In this document: piece by piece, positions 15,562-23,347 of the stretch
How the letters are laid out: every line of letters begins with the position of its first letter
How positions within the stretch are numbered: position 1 is the stretch's first letter
Assembly (NCBI GenBank): GCA_910586565.1
Contig: CAJUIT010000008.1
Coordinates: 1-64,000, forward strand
Direction: 5' to 3'
Length of the DNA: 64,000 nucleotides
From: an uncultured Muribaculaceae bacterium
GTDB taxonomy: Bacteria; Bacteroidota; Bacteroidia; Bacteroidales; Muribaculaceae
The notes under the pieces: generated by a model
What the model was told of the DNA's origin: nothing
Database searches by the model: none
What the model saw: only the letters and a program-made list of their open reading frames with translations
Made by a program: the position numbers and the translations under genes

Positions 15562-16899
15562 TCAGATAACGCCCTGTTCCATCATTGCGTTGGCAACTTT
15601 CATGAAGCCGGCGATGTTGGCACCCTTCATGTAGTTGAGGTAGCCGTCGGGTTCCACACCGTAGGCAACGCACTGTTCGTGAATCGAAGCCATAATCTGG
15701 TGGAGCTTGGCGTCAACCTCTTCGGCGGTCCACTGCAGGTGTTCGGCATCCTGAGTCATTTCGAGACCGGAGCATGCAACACCGCCTGCGTTCACAGCCT
15801 TGCCGGGAGCATAGTTGATTTTGTTTTCGATGAAGCAGTCGATAGCCTCGGGGGTGCAGCCCATGTTGGAAACTTCGGCAACGAGTTTCACGCCGTTGGC
15901 AACAAGCTGCTTTGCATCCTCGCCGCTGACCTCGTTCTGGGTTGCGCAGGGGAGTGCGATGTCGACTTTCTGTTCCCAGGGTTTGCGGCCGGGGAAGAAG
16001 GTTGCGTTGGGGAATTTCTTCGCGTAGGGAGCAACGATGTCGTCGCCCGAAGCGCGGAGTTCAAGCATGTAGTTGATTTTTTCGCCGCTCACGCCGTCGG
16101 GGTCGTAGATGTAGCCGTCGGGACCCGAGATGGTCACAACCTTTGCACCCAATTCGTTGGCCTTGATTGTGGCACCCCATGCAACGTTGCCGAAGCCTGA
16201 GATTGCAACGGTTTTACCCTTGATGGTGTCATTGATGCGTGCGAGCATGTTTTCAACGAAGTAGAGAGCGCCGAAACCGGTAGCTTCGGGACGCAGGCGG
16301 CTGCCGCCGAAGTCGAAGCCTTTGCCGGTGAATGTGCCGGTGTGTTCGTTGACGAGTTTCTTGTACATGCCATACATGTAGCCTACCTCGCGGCCACCCA
16401 CGCCGATGTCGCCGGCGGGCACGTCGCGGTCGGGACCGAGGTTTTTCCACAATCCGAGGATGAAGGCCTGGCAGAAGCGCATGATTTCACGGTCGCTCTT
16501 GCCGCGGGGCGAGAAGTCGGAACCACCTTTTGCACCGCCCATCGGGAGTGTGGTGAGGGCGTTTTTGAAAGTCTGCTCAAAGCCGAGGAATTTCAGGATT
16601 GAGAGATTCACTGAAGCGTGGAAACGGATGCCACCTTTGTACGGGCCGATGGCATTGTTGAACTGCACGCGGTAGCCTATGTTGTTCTGCACGTCGCCGT
16701 TGTCGTCGAGCCAAGTCACGCGGAAGGTGACGATGCGGTCGGGTTCGACCATGCGCTCGATGATGCGGTTTTTCTCAAATTCGGGGTGACGGTTGTAGAT
16801 GTCTTCTACTGAAAGCAACACCTCGCGCACTGCCTGGAGGTATTCCTTTTCGCCCGGATGCTTTGCTTCGAGGGCGCTGATGATACTGTTTACATTCAT
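15562..16899 (-). CDS. gdhA: Glutamate dehydrogenase, hexameric NAD(P)-dependent
   Basis: From the ATG at 16899 the product is 445 residues (MNVNSIISALEAKHPGEKEY), the usual length for the 50-kDa class. An in-frame upstream ATG at 16947 adds 16 residues (MRNYQPNISDS) that do not fit the family, so the inner start is chosen. The active-site segment GPYKGGIRFHASVN contains the catalytic Lys region, TTLPMGGAKGGSDF the substrate Lys loop, and AISGFGNVAWGA the Rossmann nucleotide site. It makes glutamate from 2-oxoglutarate and ammonia. Transcribed alone; promoter -7 box at 16996-17003. Confidence 0.96.
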   Translation of the reverse strand: MNVNSIISALEAKHPGEKEYLQAVREVLLSVEDIYNRHPEFEKNRIIERMVEPDRIVTFRVTWLDDNGDVQNNIGYRVQFNNAIGPYKGGIRFHASVNLSILKFLGFEQTFKNALTTLPMGGAKGGSDFSPRGKSDREIMRFCQAFILGLWKNLGPDRDVPAGDIGVGGREVGYMYGMYKKLVNEHTGTFTGKGFDFGGSRLRPEATGFGALYFVENMLARINDTIKGKTVAISGFGNVAWGATIKANELGAKVVTISGPDGYIYDPDGVSGEKINYMLELRASGDDIVAPYAKKFPNATFFPGRKPWEQKVDIALPCATQNEVSGEDAKQLVANGVKLVAEVSNMGCTPEAIDCFIENKINYAPGKAVNAGGVACSGLEMTQDAEHLQWTAEEVDAKLHQIMASIHEQCVAYGVEPDGYLNYMKGANIAGFMKVANAMMEQGVI

Positions 16900-16995
16900 A
16901 GCTGTGAAATTGTATGAATCAGATATGTTAGGTTGATAGTTTCGCATGGGGATTAATCCGGAGCCACGAGCGGCTTACAGATTGGGTCTCCGCAG

Positions 16996-17003
16996 CAAAT
17001 GTA
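16996..17003 (-). promoter_or_regulatory. -7 box of gdhA
   Basis: TACATTTG on the minus strand, with a leader of about 90 nt to the chosen ATG at 16899. This placement is compatible with either of the two start codons. Confidence 0.5.
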
Positions 17004-17124
17004 ACACTTAATTTGCAATGCGCGCATAAAAAAACGATTTATTTTTTATGCCGTTAAACATGTTTTCAAAACACTTGTAAACAGGTTGCCATCATTATCG
17101 GGCGCGTTAGTGCAAGGGGATAAA

Positions 17125-17149
17125 AAAATGCCGGATATTCCGGCATTTT
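17125..17149 (-). terminator. Intrinsic terminator of the rhamnosidase gene
   Basis: A perfect 11-bp stem AAAATGCCGGA / TCCGGCATTTT with a 3-nt loop. On the minus strand it runs into seven T, about 58 bp past the stop at 17207. Confidence 0.85.
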
Positions 17150-17206
17150 GGATGAAATGGGGGTTGCCCGCAAAATTTTTTGAAAACGGGTTGGAGGGTG
17201 GATAAA

Positions 17207-19561
17207 TCACCCGGCGGTGAAGGTGTGGTGACCCGCTGCCGCAGCTTTGACGGTGCGCTGAGGTGCGCCGTTCCATGCAGGAACCGTTATGTCGGCACTA
17301 ACTCCGGCGGGAATGTCGATGTCGAGTTTGAGACTGCCATCGGGCTGCTGTTCCCATCGCGACACAATTTCTCCCTCTCCGGTGTTGTAGGCAACTTCGC
17401 AGAATTTCAGTTTTCTCGCAGGGATGGGGGAGATGTTGAAATGAACCGTTCCGTCGGCCGATGCGTGGGGACGCACACCTCCGAGCCTGCTGTAAAGCCA
17501 AGCCACAACGCTGCCGAACATCGGATGGCAGTGGCCGCGGCCACCCTCATCGCCATCGCCGTTCCATGTTTCCCAAAGGGTGCTGTTGGCGGGGTCGAGC
17601 AGATAGTCGAATCCGGGTGTGCCGCGTGCGGTGAGGAGATCGAGTGCGAGGTCGGAATAGCCGTTGTCGGATAAAATCTCAAGTGTTATCGGCGTGCCGA
17701 GAATCCCGGTGTCGAAATGCCGGTCGAGCGATTCAAGGTGTGCGGCCATTGAGGAGAGCACGGTCGATTTCAGGCTGTCGGGAACAAGACCGAATGCAAG
17801 TGCGAACGCATCCGCTCCCTGCCTTCCTTCCCAGTAATGTCCGGTGGCGGGATTGTAGAATGCTTGGTTGAATGAGGTTTTTATGGAGTCGGCCAGCGAG
17901 ATGAAGCGATGGTGGTCGGCTTCGTTTCCGATAATGGCGGCAACCTGCGCCATAAGTGAGGCAACGCGATGGTAGTAGGCCGTGTTGACAAGTTCGCCGG
18001 GAACTTCAACGGCGTTGTGGAGCGTGCACCATTCACCGAGGCACCATCCGCCCGGCTCCTCGCGCACAATCAGTCCGCGTTGGTCGGTGCGCGTGCCCAG
18101 ATAGTCGCACCACGCTTTCATTCCGTTGTAGTGCTCCCTCAAAAGTGAGGTGTCGCCGTAGTGGTTGAAATAGAGCCAAGGCACCACAACGTATGCCGAA
18201 CCCCAGGCGGGGCCGCCCCCACCGCCTCCGAATGGAGCTGTGTGGGGCACGTAGCCGGTCACGTGGTTCTGTGCGTCGGCCATGTCGTCGATGAATTTGC
18301 GCATGAATCCTCGCATGTCGCAGGTGTAGAGCAGGCTCTCCGACACCAGTTGGCCGTCGCCTGTGTAGCAAAGGCGTTCGCGGTGAGGGTCGCTGCTGAT
18401 TATCCCCTTGAAGTTGGCGCGCATGGTGCGGTCGAAGGCATCGGCGAGCCGGTTGAGCAGAGTGTCGGAGCTGTGGAAACGACCGGTTTTTGCCACGTCG
18501 GTGTGGATGGGACGCACTCTGATGCTTCGGCTGTTGATGGAGGCATGTTTTGAAATAACCTCAACGGTGCGGAATGTGTGCCATGTGAATTGCGGATGCC
18601 ACGTTTCCGTGCTATTGCCGCGCAAAATGTATGTGTCGGTCTGACCGTAGTCGAGGCCCTCTTCGCTGATGTGGCGTAGCACGACGGTGTCGCCGGGAGC
18701 TCCCGCAACGGTCAGTTCGCACCACCCCGACACTGTTTCTGGCAAAGTGAAACGGCTTGTTGAGTCGTTTACCACTTCAAACTCGGTTGCGATATCGGCC
18801 GAGTGGTGGTTGAAAGGAACTGTTTGCGGCATGAGCCTCCCCGCGGGAATACGCGCCGGAATGACGCTGCGCCAATTGCTGTCGTTATATCCGGGTGAGG
18901 TCCAGTCGCCGAGGTCCAGTCGGGCATCATACACCTCCCCCGTGAAAATGGCATCGTGGAGCAATGGCCCGTGGGAAGTTTTCCACGTGGTGTCGGAAAC
19001 AACGGTGGTTTCGGTGCCGTCGGTGAATGTTATGTCGAGCTGCGCAATCAGCTTGGGGATGTCATACCACATGTGCCCCTCCACTGTGCGGTCGCGTTGG
19101 TTATACCATCCGTTGCCGAGCACGGCACCGATGGCGTTGGAGCCGTGTGTCAGCAGGTCCGACACATCGAAAGTGTTGTAGAACACCCGTTGTGACGATT
19201 GGTCGTCGTAGTGATAAAGCAGATTTTTAAGAGTTCTGGTGTCGTAGTTGGTAACTGCCGGTGCGAGCACTTGGTCGCCAACCTTGGTGCCGTTGATTTC
19301 AAGTTCATAGAATCCGAGGCCGCTCACGCGCAAAGTTGCGGTCTCAACTTTTTTGTCGAGGTTGAATTCCTTGCGGAAATAGGGCGCGGGTTCGGTAACC
19401 GCCGAATCGGGATGTTGGTCGATACGGTCGGTTATCCATTGAGCTTTCCACTCGATGGTGCAGCAATCGTGCTCAGGCGAGTGGGATAAAGCAAAAGCGC
19501 GGTAGCCGAATGCAGAGAGGGCTACCGCGCTTGCGAGTGTTATTGTCAGGTTTGTTTTCAT
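17207..19561 (-). CDS. Secreted alpha-L-rhamnosidase-type glycoside hydrolase (GH78)
   Basis: From the ATG at 19561 the product is 784 residues with a signal peptide (MKTNLTITLASAVALSAFGYRAFA). An upstream in-frame ATG at 19606 would put 15 polar residues ahead of it and is rejected. Domain order follows GH78: N-terminal beta-sandwiches (WITDRI, APYFRKEFNL, GWYNQRDRTVEGHMWYD, VYDARLDLGDW), then the (alpha/alpha)6 barrel with SSDPHRERLCYTGDGQL, and the C-terminal LWETWNGDGDEGGRGHCHPMFGSVVAWLY. The acid-residue motif is one residue shorter than the usual D-x-P-x-R-D-E-R-x-x-W-T-G-D, so a divergent subfamily. It probably removes rhamnose from plant or host-diet glycans in the periplasm. No SusC/SusD genes flank it. 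Confidence 0.88.
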   Translation of the reverse strand: MKTNLTITLASAVALSAFGYRAFALSHSPEHDCCTIEWKAQWITDRIDQHPDSAVTEPAPYFRKEFNLDKKVETATLRVSGLGFYELEINGTKVGDQVLAPAVTNYDTRTLKNLLYHYDDQSSQRVFYNTFDVSDLLTHGSNAIGAVLGNGWYNQRDRTVEGHMWYDIPKLIAQLDITFTDGTETTVVSDTTWKTSHGPLLHDAIFTGEVYDARLDLGDWTSPGYNDSNWRSVIPARIPAGRLMPQTVPFNHHSADIATEFEVVNDSTSRFTLPETVSGWCELTVAGAPGDTVVLRHISEEGLDYGQTDTYILRGNSTETWHPQFTWHTFRTVEVISKHASINSRSIRVRPIHTDVAKTGRFHSSDTLLNRLADAFDRTMRANFKGIISSDPHRERLCYTGDGQLVSESLLYTCDMRGFMRKFIDDMADAQNHVTGYVPHTAPFGGGGGGPAWGSAYVVVPWLYFNHYGDTSLLREHYNGMKAWCDYLGTRTDQRGLIVREEPGGWCLGEWCTLHNAVEVPGELVNTAYYHRVASLMAQVAAIIGNEADHHRFISLADSIKTSFNQAFYNPATGHYWEGRQGADAFALAFGLVPDSLKSTVLSSMAAHLESLDRHFDTGILGTPITLEILSDNGYSDLALDLLTARGTPGFDYLLDPANSTLWETWNGDGDEGGRGHCHPMFGSVVAWLYSRLGGVRPHASADGTVHFNISPIPARKLKFCEVAYNTGEGEIVSRWEQQPDGSLKLDIDIPAGVSADITVPAWNGAPQRTVKAAAAGHHTFTAG

Positions 19562-19643
19562 GCAGATTGGAGGGTGAGTGTCGTTTCCAATCTTATGACG
19601 AATCAAAGGCCTGTAACAATTAATTGATGTTTTGTTTCCGCTA

Positions 19644-20966
19644 TTATTTGTAGCGGGCCCAGCGGATGAGGTCTTTCACCGAGGGTTTCTTGCCGTGCAT
19701 GAAGATGCCGACACGATAGATTTTGGCTGCAATCCATGCAACCGCCACGAAGGAGGCGTAGAGGATGAAGAGCGATACCCACACCTGCCATGCGGCAATG
19801 TCGAAGGGGATGCGTGCCAGCATCACCATTGGTGAGGTGAACGGAATCATCGACATCCACACGGCGAGAGTTGAGTTGGGGTCGTTGCCAACCGAGAGTG
19901 AGAAAATCATGGCAATGATGATGGGGATGATTGCGAACGACTGGAGCTGCGATGCGTCTTGAATGTTGTCGACTGCCGAGCCGATGGCAGCGAAAATCGA
20001 CGCGAAGAACAGGAAACCGCCTATGAGGAACAGCACCATCAGGCCGAACATTTTTGCGATGTAGATTACCGAGCCGAGCATGGCGAGTGCCTGCAACATG
20101 TCGGGGTCGAAAGTGGCTGAGGCTGCATCGAGGCTGCCGGCTCCGGCCATGCTGACCTCCTGCGCCAGTTCGGCAGGCATGAGGGCAGGGAGCAGGAACG
20201 CGCTCATAAGGCACAGCAGCACACCCCAGATGAGCACCTGCACGACAGCTACAAGTCCCACGCCGATGATTTTGCCGAGCATCAGTTGCAACGGTTTTAC
20301 CGACGATACCACGAGCTCGAGAACGCGGTTGTTTTTCTCCTCGATGATGGAGGTCATAACCATCTGGCCATACATCAGCAGGAACATGTAGAGGATGAAA
20401 GTCATGGCGATTCCTATCGCGAATGAAATCATCGACGAGGTGCTCTCGCTTTCGCCGCTTTCATCAACGCGCACAGTTTGCAGGTGCACGTCGGCTTCGA
20501 TTTCATCAAGAATCTCATTGAGGTTTTCGATATTGTAGTTCTTGAGTCGGGTTGATTCTACGGCGCTTTTAACCGCATTCCGGAACGTTCCCTCAAGCTC
20601 AAGTGAGCCGGCATCGCGCAGGTAGAGTTTCACGTCCGACGGATTGTTGATGATGTCGGCACCGACAGAGAGAACGCCGTCGTAGCCTGTATCGGCCAAA
20701 AGGGTGTCAAGCGGGAGCGATGAAGATTCGATTGTGAGATATTCCGACGAACCGGCATTCTCCATAATCACCGGGAGAACGATGCCGCTGTTGTCGACAA
20801 CAGCGATTTTCTTTTCCGACGGAGTGGAAAATTCGGCTATAAGAGCCGGTGCCGCCATCAATGCCAGCATCAGCACCGGCATCAGGAGCGTGGTTATGAT
20901 AAAGCTTTTTTTTGCGACGCGTTCGGAGAACTCGCGCGAAATAATTATTCCTATGTTGGATCGCAT
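19644..20966 (-). CDS. ABC transporter permease, NatB/ABC-2 type
   Basis: A 440-residue membrane protein. It starts with a cytoplasmic stretch and a first TM (KKSFIITTLLMPVLMLALMAAPALIAEF), followed by a large extracytoplasmic domain (about 45-180), then five or more TM segments at the C-terminal half (ISFAIGIAMTFILYMFLLMYGQMV, IIGVGLVAVVQVLIWGVLLCLM and others). EEKNNRVLELVVSSVKPLQLMLGKIIG is the hallmark cytoplasmic loop of ABC-2 exporters. Its ATPase partner is encoded 76 bp upstream on the same strand. Related pairs export Na+ or act in envelope stress; the substrate is not evident here. Confidence 0.92.
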   Translation of the reverse strand: MRSNIGIIISREFSERVAKKSFIITTLLMPVLMLALMAAPALIAEFSTPSEKKIAVVDNSGIVLPVIMENAGSSEYLTIESSSLPLDTLLADTGYDGVLSVGADIINNPSDVKLYLRDAGSLELEGTFRNAVKSAVESTRLKNYNIENLNEILDEIEADVHLQTVRVDESGESESTSSMISFAIGIAMTFILYMFLLMYGQMVMTSIIEEKNNRVLELVVSSVKPLQLMLGKIIGVGLVAVVQVLIWGVLLCLMSAFLLPALMPAELAQEVSMAGAGSLDAASATFDPDMLQALAMLGSVIYIAKMFGLMVLFLIGGFLFFASIFAAIGSAVDNIQDASQLQSFAIIPIIIAMIFSLSVGNDPNSTLAVWMSMIPFTSPMVMLARIPFDIAAWQVWVSLFILYASFVAVAWIAAKIYRVGIFMHGKKPSVKDLIRWARYK

Positions 20967-21042
20967 ATAAATGATATGTTAAAGGTCGCTTTTCATTCGG
21001 GCTGTTTTGCAGCCACATTATTTGATTGGTCGCGGAGAGAAA

Positions 21043-21996
21043 TCATGCCTCAACGGCAGCGCCTGCATTGGCGTTTTCAACGGCGCGGATGAAAATTTCG
21101 TTCATCGAGGGGAGTGCACGGTCGAATGTGACGATGTCGACCGATTCGTTTGCTGCCTTGATGAAACTGCGCATGTCGATGTCGGGGCGCAGGGTGAATC
21201 GCGCATCGAAAGTGGGGCCGTCGGGCGATGCAACGGGGTTGGAGATGGTGTGCGACACAATGCCGTCGCCGAGGCTTTCAAGCAGTTTGGCGGGATTGCC
21301 CTGGAATGTGAGCCGGTAGTTGTCTTTCCCCATTTCGCGGCGTATTTCGGCCACGTTGCCCGAGAGGATGTTGTGGGAGCGGTTGATAAGGGTGAAGTTA
21401 TCGCATAAAGCTTCCACACTCTCCATGTTGTGGGTTGAGAAGATGACGGTGGCACCTTCGTCGCGCAAGCGCAGAATCTCTTTTTTGAGCAGTTCGGCGT
21501 TGATGGGGTCGAAGCCAGAGAAAGGTTCGTCGAAAATCAGCAGTTTGGGGCGGTGGAGCACAGTGACGATAAACTGAATTTTCTGTGCCATTCCTTTGGA
21601 GAGTTCTTCAACTTTTTTGTTCCACCAGTCCATGATGCCGAAACGCTCGAACCACATTTTCAGCTCGTCGGTTGCCTGACGTGTTTTCAGCCCTTTGAGC
21701 TTGGCAAAGAAGAGTGCCTGGTCGCCGACACGCATTTTTTTGTAGAGGCCGCGTTCCTCGGGGAGGTAGCCGATGTTCACAACATCGTTGGCGGTGAGGG
21801 GATGGTCGCCAAACCACAGCTCGCCGCTGTCGGGGGCTGTGATGTGGTTGATGATGCGGATGAGGGTGGTTTTGCCGGCACCGTTGGGGCCGAGCAATCC
21901 GTAGATGGAGCCTTCGGGAATGTTGATGCTCACGTTGTCGAGCGCACGGTGTCCCGTGAAGTTTTTGGTGATATTGCAGGCTTTAATTATATCCAT
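21043..21996 (-). CDS. ABC transporter ATP-binding protein, NatA type
   Basis: A 317-residue ATPase: Walker A GPNGAGKT (36-43), signature ELSKGMAQKIQ (131-141), Walker B LLIFDEP (152-158), the D-loop and a switch His in FSTHNMESVEAL. The C-terminal about 100 residues (GNVAEIRREMGKDNYRLTF onward) are the extra domain seen in NatA-like exporters, carrying a DUF4162-like fold. It forms an export complex with the permease encoded immediately downstream. The signature is LSKGM rather than LSGGQ, which is normal for this branch. Confidence 0.93.
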   Translation of the reverse strand: MDIIKACNITKNFTGHRALDNVSINIPEGSIYGLLGPNGAGKTTLIRIINHITAPDSGELWFGDHPLTANDVVNIGYLPEERGLYKKMRVGDQALFFAKLKGLKTRQATDELKMWFERFGIMDWWNKKVEELSKGMAQKIQFIVTVLHRPKLLIFDEPFSGFDPINAELLKKEILRLRDEGATVIFSTHNMESVEALCDNFTLINRSHNILSGNVAEIRREMGKDNYRLTFQGNPAKLLESLGDGIVSHTISNPVASPDGPTFDARFTLRPDIDMRSFIKAANESVDIVTFDRALPSMNEIFIRAVENANAGAAVEA

Positions 21997-22112
21997 TGCA
22001 ATTTATGAGGGTTAAAAAATCGTTATAATTCGTGATTGCTTTATCCATCTGTCGCAACGGTTGGATAAAAGTTACACCCACAGATATTTTTTTTAGGAAT
22101 ATTGTGACTTTT

Positions 22113-22146
22113 TTTGATGAAATGTGCCGTCAGTTGAGTAAATTTG
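22113..22146 (+). promoter_or_regulatory. Promoter of the NlpC/P60 gene
   Basis: The -7 box TAAATTTG (22139-22146) is preceded by TTTG (22113-22116) with a 22-nt spacer, slightly longer than consensus. The ATG is at 22212. Confidence 0.5.
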
Positions 22147-22211
22147 CCTGTCGGGTGATTTGACTGCGTTGAATTCTGCGGTCACTCATTCTGTCAGTTC
22201 TTGCAAAAAAA

Positions 22212-23099
22212 ATGAGAGTTAGCCGCTTTGTTGTCATATCAGTTGTGTTTACGCTGCTGTTGGCCGGGTGCCGTTCCCACAAGAATGTTGTGCGAGGCGG
22301 TGCATCGGGCACTACGTCGCATGCGCACATCGATTATTCGTCGGAAGTGACCGACGGCATGGGGCGCGACCTCGTGGAGGAAGCAAGAGGCTGGCTCGGA
22401 ACACCTTATCGTTATGGTGGAGCCGACCGTGGAGGCACCGATTGCTCGGGGCTGGTGATGGAGCTTTACCGCATGGTGTGTGCAACCCGCATTCCGCGCA
22501 CAACAACCGACCAGAAATCCTATTGCACCAAAGTTGCCCGAAACAAGGCGCGAGTTGGCGACCTCATGTTTTTCGGTTCGTCGAAAAACTCGGGTTCGGT
22601 GTCGCACGTGGGGCTTTATATCGGCAAGGGTGAGATGATTCATGCCTCGTCGAGCCGCGGAGTAATGGTGAGCAACGTCGACACAGGCTATTGGGGCGAC
22701 CGTTTCCAGGGAGTGGGACGTGTGGATAACGCCTACGATGCGTGGGCATCCTCATCACGCGGGAAAAAGAGCCGCAAAAAGAATGGTGAGACTCCCACTC
22801 CCGATGTTGCATTGCCGATTGAGGTGCCTACACCTTATAGCCCTGTTCCCGCACCTGTTGGAGAGATTGCCTATAACGAGGTAGGCGCTGTTTCTGTTTC
22901 GCATCCGATTCCGCAGGCACCCCCTCCGGTTGCGCAGAATGCCGCAGGTGCCGACCGCAAAGTTGAAGAGCTTGCTGCAATCACTTCAACCGCTCCTCAG
23001 CAAAACTCCGAAGCCGACGTTACGGCATCAATTGACCTTCTCGATTTGATTATCAACCAGAAAGTCGACTCGATTTTTTCAAATCAGTTTATGGATTGA
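22212..23099 (+). CDS. NlpC/P60 (C40) cell-wall peptidase lipoprotein
   Basis: A 295-residue lipoprotein with lipobox LLAGC (Cys20). The NlpC/P60 domain spans about 50-165: GTPYRYGGADRGGTDCSGLVMELY gives the catalytic Cys78; SHVGLYIG gives His132; MIHASSSRG gives the third polar residue, His144. These enzymes cut gamma-D-Glu-diamino-acid bonds in peptidoglycan. The last about 125 residues are a Pro/Ala-rich linker and a short coiled segment of unknown role (RGKKSRKKNGETPTPDVALPIEVPTPYSP). The gene ends 8 bp before the second copy of the 126-bp repeat element. Confidence 0.92.
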   Translation: MRVSRFVVISVVFTLLLAGCRSHKNVVRGGASGTTSHAHIDYSSEVTDGMGRDLVEEARGWLGTPYRYGGADRGGTDCSGLVMELYRMVCATRIPRTTTDQKSYCTKVARNKARVGDLMFFGSSKNSGSVSHVGLYIGKGEMIHASSSRGVMVSNVDTGYWGDRFQGVGRVDNAYDAWASSSRGKKSRKKNGETPTPDVALPIEVPTPYSPVPAPVGEIAYNEVGAVSVSHPIPQAPPPVAQNAAGADRKVEELAAITSTAPQQNSEADVTASIDLLDLIINQKVDSIFSNQFMD

Positions 23100-23106
23100 A
23101 TAAAAG

Positions 23107-23232
23107 AGGGTGTGTCATAATGGCTCGTCCGGGTCGTCGCTTGCGGGATTCGGTCTCGGTCACGTACTTCAGTACGCTCCCATCGCCCTCATCCACAAGC
23201 TCCTACCGGCCAAACCATTCAGACAGCACCTT
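23107..23232 (-). repeat. 126-bp inverted-repeat element, copy 2
   Basis: The reverse complement of copy 1 (10387-10512), same length, about 93 percent identical by hand alignment. Ends: AGGGTGTGTCATAATGG at the left, GACAGCACCTT at the right. The element points away from the downstream-facing gene at 23348-25333 in the same way that copy 1 points away from rpoZ: gene stop, TGTGTCA hairpin, about 20 bp, element. No coding content. Confidence 0.85.
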
Positions 23233-23251
23233 CCCGGCTTAGACATAAAAA

Positions 23252-23280
23252 GCGGTGTGTCAGTAATTTTGACACACCGC
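23252..23280 (-). terminator. Terminator hairpin paired with repeat copy 2
   Basis: An 11-bp stem GCGGTGTGTCA / TGACACACCGC with a 7-nt loop. On the minus strand it runs into TTTTT and lies about 68 bp past the stop of the phosphatase-like gene. Its arms carry the same TGTGTCA core as the rpoZ terminator at 10329-10366. Confidence 0.8.
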
Positions 23281-23347
23281 CTTCATATTTGCAGCGGTTG
23301 GATTAATAATGGATTCTTATGTATCTGCCATGAATTCTGAGTGTTAT

